The translations under genes were made by a program, and so were the position numbers. From Flavobacteriales bacterium (GTDB lineage: Bacteria; Bacteroidota; Bacteroidia; Flavobacteriales_F; PHOS-HE28): a DNA stretch of 64,000 bases. A model generated the notes under the pieces. The model was not told where the DNA came from. It saw only the letters and a program-made list of their open reading frames with translations, and did not search any database. Location of the stretch: the NCBI GenBank assembly GCA_019638115.1, contig JAHBUK010000003.1, positions 310,001 to 374,000 on the forward strand, given 5' to 3'. Shown piece after piece: positions 34,351 through 42,663 of the stretch (its first letter is position 1; each line of letters starts with the position of its first letter).

Positions 34351-37185
34351 ATGCAACGATCGTTACCCCTTTGGGCCTTGGCGATGCTCGCGCTGCCGCT
34401 TACTTCCACAGCGCAGATCGGCTTCACCAACGCCTCCAACCTGCTCAGCAACGTTACCACCAGTGGTGGATGCATGGGCGTGGTGGACATGAACGGTGAT
34501 GGCCTGGACGACATCTGCAAACTGCACAACAGCCGCATCTTCCAGGTGGATTACCAGAACGCCGACGGAACCTTCACGCTGGTCGATTACGGATCCGTGA
34601 GCAGCTCCGGGCAGTGGGGCATGACCATTGGCGATATCAGCAACAACGGCCACAAGGACCTGATCAGCGGTGGTAGTTACGATGGCACTCACTATCTCCG
34701 TATCCCGGAGGTGGGCGTAAGCAGCTTGGTGGACCTCAACAACGGCAACCTCTTCACGCAGTGTGTGAACATCGCCGACATCAACAACGATGGCCACAAC
34801 GACTACTGGGCCTGCCACGATGATGGCGCACCCCGCCAGTGGCTCAACAACGGCAGTGGTACGCTCACTTATGCGGACATCATTGATTACACGACCAACC
34901 CTGCGAGCGACATGAGCGGGAACTACGGCAGCGTGTGGATCGATTTTGACAATGATGGAGACCTGGACCTGTATATCGCCCATTGCCGCCAAGGCGTGAA
35001 CAACCCCGATGATCCACGCCGTTGGAACCGCCTCTTTGTGAACGATGGCAACGGCAACTACACGGATCGCGCCGCGGAGTTCGGCGTTCAGATCCGCAAC
35101 CAGAGCTGGACCGCCGATTTCGGCGACATCGACAACGATGGTGACCTGGACCTGGTGGTGACCAACCACGATGCCACCATCCAGCTCTTCGAGAACGATG
35201 GGACCGGCAACTACACGGAGATCACCAACGGTAGCGGCCTGCAAGTGACGGGCTTCTTCCTGCAGAGCAAGTTCGTGGACCTGGACAACGACGGCTTCAT
35301 CGATCTGTTGATCGCGGGCGGCAGCGGTGCAGCGTACACCTTCCGGAACACCGGCAACAAGACCTTCGTGGCGGTGCCCAACGTCTTCCCCGCTCCCAAG
35401 GCCATGCACAGCTTCGCCACGGGCGACCTCAACAACGACGGTTTCGTGGATGTGTGGGCCAACTATGGCAGCAGCTACATCAACGCCGATCAGAACAACC
35501 CGGATCGTCTGTGGATGAACAATGGCAACAGCAACCATTGGTTCACGGTACGCCTGCAAGGCACGGTGAGCAACCGCGATGCCATCGGCGCCCGCGTAAC
35601 GATCACCGGTCCTTGGGGAACGCAGATCCGCGAGGTGCGCGCCGGTGAGAGCTATGGCATGGTCACCACTTTCGCAGCGATGTTCGGATTGGGTCAGCAC
35701 ACCGTGGTGCCCACCGTTACCGTTAACTGGCCCAGTGGCCTGGTGGAGACCTTCACCAACCTGGATGCCGACCAGACGATCACCATCATTGAAGGCACCT
35801 GCATCAGCCCGCAGGCCCAGATATCCGGTGAGAGTTTCGCGGTGTGTGGCAATGGTGAGAGCATCACCCTCACTACCAACAACGGCTTCAACTACCTGTG
35901 GAGCACGGGCGAAACCACCCAAAGCATACAGGTGAGCCAACCCGGTAACTACAGCGTTACCATTGACGATGGTCAGGGATGCTCCGGCGTTACCAGCGTG
36001 TTCGTGCAGGAAAGCCCGGATGAGACCCCGACCATCTCCGCAATGGGCGATCTGCTCTTCTGCGAAGGCAGTGAAGTGGTCCTGACCTCCACGCCCGCTC
36101 AGTCATACACATGGAGCAATGGCGCCACGGGGCAAAGCGTTGCCGTTTCGGATGCTGGCACGTATTCAGTTACGATCCAAGGCTTCTGTGGCGCGTTCAC
36201 CAGCGGCACCATTACGGTGGAAGTGCTGGATGGCCCTGATGCGCCGATCGCCGACAATGTCACCATCCCCGTGCCTGGAAGTGCCACCCTTACGGCGATC
36301 GGGGATAACATCCAGTGGTACGATGTGGCATCCGGCGGAAGTCCCATCGGATCCGGGAACGTTTTCAATACCCCTCCTGTTAGCGGCGCCACCAGCTTCT
36401 GGGCTACGGCTTCCGTGCAGTACGGCGGTGGTGAGGCTTTCGGTGCCAGGACCGATCGTGATCCCGATAATGGCATCAACCACACCAACACGACCAACTA
36501 CCAGTTCTTCACGGCCTACGAGCCGTTCGTGATCCGTTCCGTGAAGGTGTACTCCGGCGCCGATGGGAACCGCACCATCAGCGTTATCGATCGCAGCAAT
36601 GGTGAAACCGTGGCAGAGGGTGTGTTCAACATTCCCACCGGTGAAAGCCGTGTGCAGATCGACCTTGAGGTGCCGGCCGCAGGTGATTACGGCCTGCGTT
36701 GCGTGGGCGGCAACCCCAACCTGTGGCGCGATGGCCTGAACAGCGTGCAGAACTATCCCTATCCCTTGGGTACCATGGGTGCTGTTACGAGCAGCAGCGT
36801 GGCCGGCAACAATGCCACGGCTTACTACTACTTCTTCTACGATTGGGAGGTGGAAGCACCCAGCACCATCTGCGAGAGCGAGCCCACCGAAGTGTTGGTG
36901 AACATCGGTAGCGTTGGTTTGGATGAGCTTGCTGCGGGTGGCGTGCACGTGTGGCCCAACCCTGCCGTGGACCGCCTGAACATCGCCTTCGGCGAGCAGG
37001 TGCGTGGCCAGGTGGTGGTCGAACTCTTCGATGTGACCGGTCGTGCGGTGCGTAGCACCCAGGCCGATGCCATGGCACAGGGCGGTATCATGGATCTGAA
37101 CGTACAGGGCATCGCCGGTGGCGAATACCTGGTGCGTGTGCGCCACGATGCAGGCAGCAGCATGCACCGTGTGGTGATCCGCTGA
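34351..37185 (+). CDS. VCBS/FG-GAP and ASPIC/UnbV protein with T9SS type A sorting domain
   Basis: A 944-residue secreted protein with the signal peptide MQRSLPLWALAMLALPLTSTAQ. Residues ~30-390 carry FG-GAP/VCBS repeats with calcium-binding-like loops (DMNGDGLDDI, DINNDGHNDYW, DFDNDGDLDLYI, DIDNDGDLDLVV, DLDNDGFIDLLI, DLNNDGFVDVW). An ASPIC/UnbV domain follows (DAIGARVTITGPWGTQI, GLGQHTVVPTVTVNWPSG). Then two or three immunoglobulin-like modules, and a type A sorting domain at the end (VHVWPNPAVDRLNIAF, VVIR). Likely a surface-exposed integrin-like propeller. It shares its core architecture with the gene at 60199. A TACCTTGT box at ~34292 may be its promoter. Confidence 0.9.
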   Translation: MQRSLPLWALAMLALPLTSTAQIGFTNASNLLSNVTTSGGCMGVVDMNGDGLDDICKLHNSRIFQVDYQNADGTFTLVDYGSVSSSGQWGMTIGDISNNGHKDLISGGSYDGTHYLRIPEVGVSSLVDLNNGNLFTQCVNIADINNDGHNDYWACHDDGAPRQWLNNGSGTLTYADIIDYTTNPASDMSGNYGSVWIDFDNDGDLDLYIAHCRQGVNNPDDPRRWNRLFVNDGNGNYTDRAAEFGVQIRNQSWTADFGDIDNDGDLDLVVTNHDATIQLFENDGTGNYTEITNGSGLQVTGFFLQSKFVDLDNDGFIDLLIAGGSGAAYTFRNTGNKTFVAVPNVFPAPKAMHSFATGDLNNDGFVDVWANYGSSYINADQNNPDRLWMNNGNSNHWFTVRLQGTVSNRDAIGARVTITGPWGTQIREVRAGESYGMVTTFAAMFGLGQHTVVPTVTVNWPSGLVETFTNLDADQTITIIEGTCISPQAQISGESFAVCGNGESITLTTNNGFNYLWSTGETTQSIQVSQPGNYSVTIDDGQGCSGVTSVFVQESPDETPTISAMGDLLFCEGSEVVLTSTPAQSYTWSNGATGQSVAVSDAGTYSVTIQGFCGAFTSGTITVEVLDGPDAPIADNVTIPVPGSATLTAIGDNIQWYDVASGGSPIGSGNVFNTPPVSGATSFWATASVQYGGGEAFGARTDRDPDNGINHTNTTNYQFFTAYEPFVIRSVKVYSGADGNRTISVIDRSNGETVAEGVFNIPTGESRVQIDLEVPAAGDYGLRCVGGNPNLWRDGLNSVQNYPYPLGTMGAVTSSSVAGNNATAYYYFFYDWEVEAPSTICESEPTEVLVNIGSVGLDELAAGGVHVWPNPAVDRLNIAFGEQVRGQVVVELFDVTGRAVRSTQADAMAQGGIMDLNVQGIAGGEYLVRVRHDAGSSMHRVVIR

Positions 37186-37203
37186 TCGCTGGAACGAACG
37201 TTG

Positions 37204-37246
37204 CAAGCCCCGGTTCTCCATGCGAGAGCCGGGGCTTGTGTTTTTG
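37204..37246 (+). terminator. Rho-independent terminator after the VCBS protein
   Basis: A 15-bp stem (37204-37218 with 37224-37238, one G-T wobble) with the 5-nt loop catgc, followed by tgtgttttt. Nineteen bases after the stop at 37185. Confidence 0.92.
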
Positions 37247-37309
37247 TATCCTTTGCCGCCATGGTGCGTTACAAGCGCCCGATGCGGCCACCAGGTCGCC
37301 ACCCCACTG

Positions 37310-37798
37310 ATGCGCTATTTCGCGACCGGCCTTCTGGCCACCACGCTACTGCTCACCGCTTGTGTGAAGGATACCAAGGAGATCGCCCAGGACGTGGGCC
37401 TGCTTCCCGCTGGATGCGGCAGTGCAGGAGCCCGTCTGCAGGTCGATGAAGGAGGCAACACCTTCTGCGCCGACATGCAGTTGATCGCCACGGGTGATGG
37501 GAGCAGTGTGATCATCACCGGAGTGGACTTGGGTGCGAACAGCGTGGTGTTGCAGGTCGAAGATCTGGCGGTGGGCGAGCACCCCATGACCGAGGCGGCC
37601 AATGGCGTGTTGTACATGCGCTCCGGCGTCGCATACACCGTGGCAACCGGTGCGGAAGGCACCCTGAACATCCTGGAGCATGATGCGGAGAACCGCCGTC
37701 TGCGCGCGAGCTTCAGCGCACCGGTCTTCAACGAGCTGAACGGAATTACGCGCCAACTGCAAGGCCAGGTGGAAGTGACCTACACGGTTGGTGGCTGA
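37310..37798 (+). CDS. Lipoprotein of unknown function (paralogue 1)
   Basis: A 162-residue lipoprotein: MRYFATGLLATTLLLTAC. The mature domain begins with GCGSAGARLQVDEGGNTFCADMQLIA and is mostly beta strands (SVIITGVDLGANSVVLQVEDL, GTLNILEHDAENRRLRASF). The same layout (C-G-x-x-GA-x-L...FCA...) occurs in the next gene, so the pair is a tandem duplication. It resembles Bacteroidota lipoproteins with DUF-type beta sandwiches; no function can be given. A ttgtatcctttg promoter-like stretch lies just after the terminator at ~37244-37255. Confidence 0.78.
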   Translation: MRYFATGLLATTLLLTACVKDTKEIAQDVGLLPAGCGSAGARLQVDEGGNTFCADMQLIATGDGSSVIITGVDLGANSVVLQVEDLAVGEHPMTEAANGVLYMRSGVAYTVATGAEGTLNILEHDAENRRLRASFSAPVFNELNGITRQLQGQVEVTYTVGG

Positions 37799-37860
37799 GG
37801 TGTTTGCAGTCGCTGATCGGCACGACCTTCGCTTGGCCGCGAAGCAACTCCAACAACAGC

Positions 37861-38337
37861 ATGATGCGCACCAGCTTTCTCCTGATACCAGCACTTCTCC
37901 TTGTTGCTTGCAGCAAGGACGACGATGCGCCGCTCGCACCACAACCAGCACCTGCCGTCTGCGGCATTGATGGTGCCCGTTTGGAAGCCACGTTCGATGG
38001 CGGTGCTTTCTGCGCGAACGCCAGCCTTTTCGCCTCCCAAGCCGTGTCAATGACCATCAACGGCATCAGCCAACAAGGGGCGACGTTGACACTAGAGCTC
38101 GATTCCGTCAGCGTGGGAACACATGCCATTTCGGAGATCACCAATTCGATCCTCTTTACCACGCAGTTGGCCATGGCCTATCAATCCACGGACGCAACGC
38201 CCGGCACGCTCACCATCACCAGCCACGATACCGCTGCGAAGCGGATCCGGGGCAGCTTCTCCGCAACGCTATCCAACCAGATCGGCCTGCCGTCGGCGGC
38301 CATCGCTGGCAACTTCGATCTGTACTACGTGGAGTAA
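37861..38337 (+). CDS. Lipoprotein of unknown function (paralogue 2)
   Basis: A 158-residue lipoprotein: MMRTSFLLIPALLLVAC, then an acidic/proline linker (SKDDDAPLAPQPAPA). The mature domain VCGIDGARLEATFDGGAFCANASL...GTLTITSHDTAAKRIRGSF parallels the preceding gene module by module. The start is the first of two adjacent ATGs (37861 or 37864). The gap to paralogue 1 is 62 bp without a terminator, so they are probably co-transcribed. Confidence 0.78.
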   Translation: MMRTSFLLIPALLLVACSKDDDAPLAPQPAPAVCGIDGARLEATFDGGAFCANASLFASQAVSMTINGISQQGATLTLELDSVSVGTHAISEITNSILFTTQLAMAYQSTDATPGTLTITSHDTAAKRIRGSFSATLSNQIGLPSAAIAGNFDLYYVE

Positions 38338-38344
38338 GCGGTCC

Positions 38345-38352
38345 TAACTTGG
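38345..38352 (+). promoter_or_regulatory. Candidate -7 box (TAACTTGG) 4 nt from ATG
   Basis: Eight bases with the TAnnTTnG pattern, four bases before the ATG at 38357, at the head of the molybdenum cofactor operon. Confidence 0.35.
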
Positions 38353-38356
38353 CGGC

Positions 38357-39085
38357 ATGTCCGCCGAACAGCCTGCTTTCCGCATTGCCGTGGTTGGTGC
38401 CGGAGCAACCGGCACAGCCCTGCTGCCCATGCTTGCGGTCATGCCCCAGGTGCACATCACGATCGTTGATGGCGACACGGTGGATGCCACCAACCTGGGC
38501 CGACAGCTCCTTTACACGGCCTCCGATGTCGGGCGCATGAAAGTGCTTGTGGCGCGCGACAGGCTTCTGGAACGCGGTGCGCTGGCCAAGCTCGAGGTGG
38601 AAGCTTGTTTCATCGACTCAGGGAATGCCAGCGACTTGCTCCATGGAATGGACCTGGTCTGCGATTGCACCGACGATCTTCCGGCTAGGCTCTTGATCGA
38701 TCGGACCTGTGGAGCGCATGGCATCGCATTGGTGAGCGGCGCCGTGCACGGCAGGCAGGTGCAGGTGGCCACCTTGCATGTGGCCGGTCACCATCCGGCC
38801 ACGGGCTTGCGCGAGTTCTTTCCCGGTCGCACTGCGGAAGAGCAGGAGGGATGCCTGATGCAACAAGTACCAGCACACGTGACCACGCTTGCTGCAGCGG
38901 TGATGGCTGAGCATATCAACGCGATCATCCAGGGCGATCGCTCGCGGGCCGGTGTGTTGGAGCTGATCGATGTGGGCGATGGGCGCTGGTTGCGCATCCG
39001 TGCACCACGTCCGCTGCAGGATGATGAGCTCATTGCTGATAGCGTATCAGGAACGGCCAAAGCATCGCGACATGATCGAGGTTGA
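38357..39085 (+). CDS. ThiF/MoeB-family adenylyltransferase-like protein
   Basis: A 242-residue E1-like protein at the head of the Moco operon. It has the nucleotide-binding IAVVGAGATGTALLPML, the hallmark IVDGDTVDATNLGRQLLY and the LVCDCTDDLPARLLID segment. In MoeB the enzyme adenylates the C-terminal GG of MoaD. The CxxC pairs for zinc usual in MoeB are not evident here, so it may be a divergent or non-canonical member. Its last 14 bp overlap the moeA start, and moaD is 1.8 kb downstream in the same operon. Confidence 0.82.
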   Translation: MSAEQPAFRIAVVGAGATGTALLPMLAVMPQVHITIVDGDTVDATNLGRQLLYTASDVGRMKVLVARDRLLERGALAKLEVEACFIDSGNASDLLHGMDLVCDCTDDLPARLLIDRTCGAHGIALVSGAVHGRQVQVATLHVAGHHPATGLREFFPGRTAEEQEGCLMQQVPAHVTTLAAAVMAEHINAIIQGDRSRAGVLELIDVGDGRWLRIRAPRPLQDDELIADSVSGTAKASRHDRG

Positions 39086-40256
39086 AGCGGCACGGAACAT
39101 CCTGCTGCGCACCGTCCAACCGACCGCCAGTTCGGAGCAGGACCTCTTCACGGCGGCAGGGCATCGGCTGGCACGTGCGGTGCACGCGGTGCATGATCAT
39201 CCGCTGTTCGATATGAGCGCGGTGGACGGTTATGCCTTCGCGTTCACCAGCGGTGCCGCATCGTGGCGCGTGGTGGTTGAACTGGCCGCAGGCGATGCCA
39301 TAGGCAAGGCCTTGTTGCCCGGTGAATGTGCACGCATCTTCACCGGTGCCATGATGCCACTGGGTGCGGACACCGTGGTGATGCAGGAGCATGTGGAACG
39401 CAAGGGGGACACGATCACCCACCACGACGAAGGCTTACGCAGTGGAGGCAATGTGCGACGAAAAGGGGAGCAATTGCGCACGGGCGATCCACTCCTGCAG
39501 GCTGGTGTGAACCTTGGGCCTGCGGAGATCGGGTTGCTGGCTTCCGCAGGCATAAGAGCGGTGCAAGTGCATGCTAGGCCCAGCGTGAGCATCGTACGTA
39601 CCGGAGGGGAGTTCACGGACGCTTCAAGCCCGGAGCAAGGGAGGATCTTCAGTAGCAATGATGCAATGTTGGCAGCAGCACTGATGCAGGAGGGAATCTC
39701 CACATCTGGGCGACTGTTCACTCCGAAGGATGAGCGACGGGAATTGCTGAACGACCTGCAACTGGCCATGGACAGCAGCGATGTGGTGATCACCACTGGC
39801 GGTGTTTCGGTGGGCGAACACGATCTGGTGCGTTCCTGTCTGGAGGAACTCGGTGCTGAAGTACTCTTCCACGGAGTGCGCCAGAAACCCGGCAAGCCGA
39901 TGCTTTTAGCGCGCTTGGGCAACACGGCCATTTTTGGGCTTCCAGGCAATCCCCGCGCGGTGATGATCGCTTGGTACGAGTATGTGCTGCCCTACCTGCG
40001 GGCCATGCAGGGCGCCATCGATCCGTGGTTGCGCAGTGAACGCTTGCCGATTTCCGCTGCGGTACAACTCAAAGGAGCGCGTGCCGAGTTCCGTGCTGCC
40101 GAGGTGAGCCGCGGTGTGGTCCACTTGCTGGCCGACCAAGGCTCGCACATGCTTTCCAACCTGATCGCTGCACAGGCGATCGCGTATTTCCCCAGCAGCA
40201 TTCGCGCACTCGAAGCCGGCGACCCGGTGGAGCTGCATTACCTACCCGAACGATGA
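39072..40256 (+). CDS. moeA: Molybdopterin molybdotransferase
   Basis: A 394-residue enzyme that inserts molybdate into adenylylated molybdopterin. Family motifs: DMSAVDGYAF near the N-terminus, GECARIFTGAMMPLGADTVVMQEH, IVRTGGEFTD, ITTGGVSVGEHDLV, FHGVRQKPGKPMLLARLG and FGLPGNPRAVMIAWYEYV. Start MIEVEAARNIL at 39072 overlaps the upstream gene by 14 bp, and the stop overlaps mobA as ATGA. The length is normal for MoeA. Confidence 0.95.
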   Translation: MIEVEAARNILLRTVQPTASSEQDLFTAAGHRLARAVHAVHDHPLFDMSAVDGYAFAFTSGAASWRVVVELAAGDAIGKALLPGECARIFTGAMMPLGADTVVMQEHVERKGDTITHHDEGLRSGGNVRRKGEQLRTGDPLLQAGVNLGPAEIGLLASAGIRAVQVHARPSVSIVRTGGEFTDASSPEQGRIFSSNDAMLAAALMQEGISTSGRLFTPKDERRELLNDLQLAMDSSDVVITTGGVSVGEHDLVRSCLEELGAEVLFHGVRQKPGKPMLLARLGNTAIFGLPGNPRAVMIAWYEYVLPYLRAMQGAIDPWLRSERLPISAAVQLKGARAEFRAAEVSRGVVHLLADQGSHMLSNLIAAQAIAYFPSSIRALEAGDPVELHYLPER

Positions 40257-40819
40257 ACGGAACAGGATGGACCGGTGTGGTACTCGCTGGCGGGCGCAGC
40301 TCGCGCATGGGGCGCGACAAAGCGTTGGTCGAGATTGACGGTAGAAGCTTGTTGGACCGGGCGCTTGATCGCTTGGAGCCCCATGTGCAGGAGCTGCTCG
40401 TGATCGGGGACCCCGAGAAATACGGCCATGTGGGCCCCTTCGTGGTGGCTGACGACATTCCCGGCGTCGGGCCCTTGGGAGGCATCCTTACCGCCATGCG
40501 CTATGCCAGCAACGACCGTTTATTGGTGCTCGCCTGCGACATGCCGAACGTTACGGCACGCTTGTTCGAGGAGTTGAAGAAAGGATTGGTGGGCGACCGC
40601 AGCGCCTTCGTTCCCGCATGCGATGGCAAGCTGGAACCCTTGGCTGCAGCGTATCACCGCCGATGCAGATCCACCTTTGAGGCTTGCGTTGCGCAAGGTG
40701 CCTGGAAGGTGAGTGATGCCTTGGAGCAGGTGAACGCCACCTTTGTCCAAATATGCCCAGGTGAGGATGGATGGCCCGACACGCTATTCCGGAACATCAA
40801 CGCGCCGGGCGATCTTTGA
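40253..40819 (+). CDS. mobA: Molybdenum cofactor guanylyltransferase
   Basis: A 188-residue nucleotidyltransferase that attaches GMP to Moco to form the guanine dinucleotide cofactor of DMSO-reductase-family enzymes such as formate dehydrogenase. Signature VLAGGRSSRMGRDKALVEIDG at ~11-30, VADDIPGVGPLGGILTAM, LACDMPNVT and VPACDGKLEPLAAAYHR are all present. ATGA overlap with moeA. Confidence 0.94.
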   Translation: MNGTGWTGVVLAGGRSSRMGRDKALVEIDGRSLLDRALDRLEPHVQELLVIGDPEKYGHVGPFVVADDIPGVGPLGGILTAMRYASNDRLLVLACDMPNVTARLFEELKKGLVGDRSAFVPACDGKLEPLAAAYHRRCRSTFEACVAQGAWKVSDALEQVNATFVQICPGEDGWPDTLFRNINAPGDL

Positions 40820-40853
40820 TGCGGCCGCACATTGAACAGGAGATACCAAGAGC

Positions 40854-41078
40854 ATGGAAGTGTTGTTGTTCGGAATGATCGCTGAGAAGGCTGGTGTGGA
40901 CCGAATGAAAGTGCACGCGGCATCCACCCATGCACTGCGTCAATTGCTGGCGGAGAAGATCCAAGGTTTGGAAGCGCTCAGCTATTCCATCGCGGTCGAT
41001 CGCACCATCGTACACAATGATGTGCCGCTCCAAGGTCATGAAGAGATCGCCGTGTTACCCCCATTCGCAGGCGGATGA
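40854..41078 (+). CDS. moaD: Molybdopterin synthase sulfur carrier subunit
   Basis: A 74-residue ubiquitin-like protein (MEVLLFGMIAEKAG...) ending in PPFAGG, the C-terminal diglycine that carries the thiocarboxylate. VLPPFAGG is typical. It pairs with MoaE, whose start overlaps its stop as ATGA. Confidence 0.94.
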   Translation: MEVLLFGMIAEKAGVDRMKVHAASTHALRQLLAEKIQGLEALSYSIAVDRTIVHNDVPLQGHEEIAVLPPFAGG

Positions 41079-41584
41079 GCGAGCACAAGCCACATAGGAT
41101 CAAGGACATCTTCGTGGACGGACCGATCGATCCGGCCTTCATTGCCACGAGCATTGCCAAGCACGCCACGCGCACGGACATCGGCGCGCACGAGATTTTT
41201 CTCGGGCAGGTGCGGGCGGACGCCGTGGAAAGGGCGAATGGCGAAGCCAATGCTGGTGCGACTCCGGGTCAAGCCCGGAGTGACAATGCCCAGGTGACCG
41301 CCATCGAATACACCGCCTACCGCGACATGGCCTTGGAGCGCATGACCGCCATCCGCGAGGAAGCCTTCACGAAATGGCCCAGCATGACCTGTCTGCACGT
41401 GCACCACAGTTTGGGAACCATCAAGGCCGGCGAGCTCTGCTTCATGGTCTTCGCCAGTGCGCCGCATCGCGTGGCTGCACGCGAGGCCGTGGCCTGGGTG
41501 GTGGACCGTATCAAGGCGGAGCTGCCGATCTTCGGACGCGAGGTTCTATCGGACAGCACTCATCTTTGGAAAACCAATTCTTGA
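41075..41584 (+). CDS. moaE: Molybdopterin synthase catalytic subunit (with in-frame insert)
   Basis: A 169-residue MoaE that, with MoaD, converts cPMP to molybdopterin. Conserved parts: EIFLGQVRADAV, TAIEYTAYRDMALERM, CLHVHHSLGTIKAGE, SAPHRVAAREAVAWVVDRIKAELPIFGRE. Between GQVRADAVE and VTAIEY, where MoaE normally has a short loop, ~20 extra residues (RANGEANAGATPGQARSDNA) are encoded by a palindrome-bearing insert (41236-41290). The frame is kept and downstream motifs are intact, so the protein is probably active. Confidence 0.93.
   Translation: MSEHKPHRIKDIFVDGPIDPAFIATSIAKHATRTDIGAHEIFLGQVRADAVERANGEANAGATPGQARSDNAQVTAIEYTAYRDMALERMTAIREEAFTKWPSMTCLHVHHSLGTIKAGELCFMVFASAPHRVAAREAVAWVVDRIKAELPIFGREVLSDSTHLWKTNS
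41232..41290. repeat. Palindromic insertion inside moaE
   Basis: Contains the 7-bp inverted repeat ctccggg-tcaag-cccggag (41262-41280), preceded by ggcgaatggcgaagcc, which resembles the GAATGGCGAATGG intergenic repeats at 41586 and 46060. It is inserted in frame at a loop of the enzyme. Confidence 0.6.
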
Positions 41585-41585
41585 G

Positions 41586-41660
41586 GTGAATGGCCATTGC
41601 TGAATAGCGAATGGGCCCGAGACGGAGCCCATTCACCAATTACCATTCGCGATTCGCCTG
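41586..41660. repeat. Intergenic GAATGG/CCATTC inverted repeat, copy A
   Basis: The moaE-moaC gap is filled by an imperfect palindrome whose core is gaatgggc / gcccattc (41609-41616 and 41627-41634). Its right half (cattcaccaattaccattcg) matches the copy at 46105-46122 with one difference. Confidence 0.7.
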
Positions 41661-41666
41661 AGTTCC

Positions 41667-42584
41667 ATGATCGACATCACCCACAAACCCACCACCCTGC
41701 GCGAGGCCACGGCCACGGCGCTGATTACCGTTAGCGATCCTGCCACCATCGCTGCGCTGAAGCAGAAGCGCGTGCCCAAGGGCGATGTGCTGGAGAGTGC
41801 AAGAGTTGCTGCCTTGTTCGGGGTGAAGAAGACCCACGAGCTGATACCCGACTGCCACCCACTGCCCATCGAGCATGCGGAGTGCACGTTCGTGGTGGGG
41901 GAAATGGAGGTCATCGTCACCATGCGGGTGCGCACCATCTACCGCACCGGGGTGGAAGTGGAGGCCATGCACGGCGCCAGTGTGGCTGCGCTCACGATCT
42001 ACGATATGCTCAAGCCCATCGACAAGGGCGTGGTGATCGCGGGCATCAAGCTGCTGGAGAAGAAGGGCGGCAAGAGCGATTGGAAGGACCGCTTCGATGG
42101 GCCCGTGAAGGCGGCGGTGCTCGTGATCAGTGATAGCGTGAGCGCTGGGAAGAAGGAGGACAAGGGAGGGGTTGCTGTGGTTGAGCGGTTGACGAGGTTG
42201 GGGGTTGAGTGCGGAGGAACGACGGTGGTCCCTGACGAACCCGATGCGATCGCGGCGCAGGTGAAAGCGTGGGCAAGCGAAGGCCTTGACCTCATCCTCA
42301 CCACCGGCGGCACGGGCCTCTCACCGCGCGACCGCACACCCGAGGCCATCGCACCCATCCTGGACCGCGAGGTGCCCGGCATCATGGAAGCAGCACGTAG
42401 CTTCGGCCAGGAGCGCATGCCTTGGGCCATGATGAGCAGGGGCATCGCGGGCATGATCGGAAGGACGTTGGTGATCACCCTCCCCGGCTCCACGCGTGGT
42501 GCGCAGGAAACGATGGATGCGCTCTTCCCCTTTGTGCTGCATGTGGTGAAGGTGCAGGAGATGGCGTTCAGGCATGGAGGGTAA
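41667..42584 (+). CDS. moaCB: Bifunctional MoaC / MoaB (MogA-like) fusion
   Basis: A 305-residue fusion. Residues ~1-145 are MoaC, cyclic pyranopterin monophosphate synthase: VPKGDVLESARVAALFGVKKT, ELIPDCHPLPIEHAE, GVEVEAMHGASVAALTIYDM. Residues ~146-305 are a MoaB/MogA molybdopterin adenylyltransferase: AAVLVISDSVSAGKKEDKGG, DLILTTGGTGLSPRDRTPEA, SRGIAGMIGRTLVITLPGS. Both halves keep their motifs. The fusion couples an early and a late step of Moco synthesis. Its stop is followed at once by a REPIN-like palindrome. Confidence 0.95.
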   Translation: MIDITHKPTTLREATATALITVSDPATIAALKQKRVPKGDVLESARVAALFGVKKTHELIPDCHPLPIEHAECTFVVGEMEVIVTMRVRTIYRTGVEVEAMHGASVAALTIYDMLKPIDKGVVIAGIKLLEKKGGKSDWKDRFDGPVKAAVLVISDSVSAGKKEDKGGVAVVERLTRLGVECGGTTVVPDEPDAIAAQVKAWASEGLDLILTTGGTGLSPRDRTPEAIAPILDREVPGIMEAARSFGQERMPWAMMSRGIAGMIGRTLVITLPGSTRGAQETMDALFPFVLHVVKVQEMAFRHGG

Positions 42585-42663
42585 TGTCCCACCGGCTTCC
42601 AGCCGGTGGCTTCGATCCAACGGCTGCAAGCCGGTGGGTTCATGGAAGCCGGTGGGGCATTAC
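42581..42663. repeat. REPIN-like palindrome 1
   Basis: Outer arms 42581-42601 (gtaatgtcccaccggcttcc...) and 42643-42663 are reverse complements with one mismatch. Each arm carries the CACCGGCTTCCAGCCGGTG-type hairpin core. The right arm contains the stop codon of the RAYT gene. Confidence 0.88.

Noticed and set aside
34363-35940. 525-codon minus-strand frame opposite the VCBS protein
   Set aside because: The Asp-rich repeat codons (GAC/GAT) on the plus strand read as Val/Ile-rich codons on the other strand; no start context or domain.
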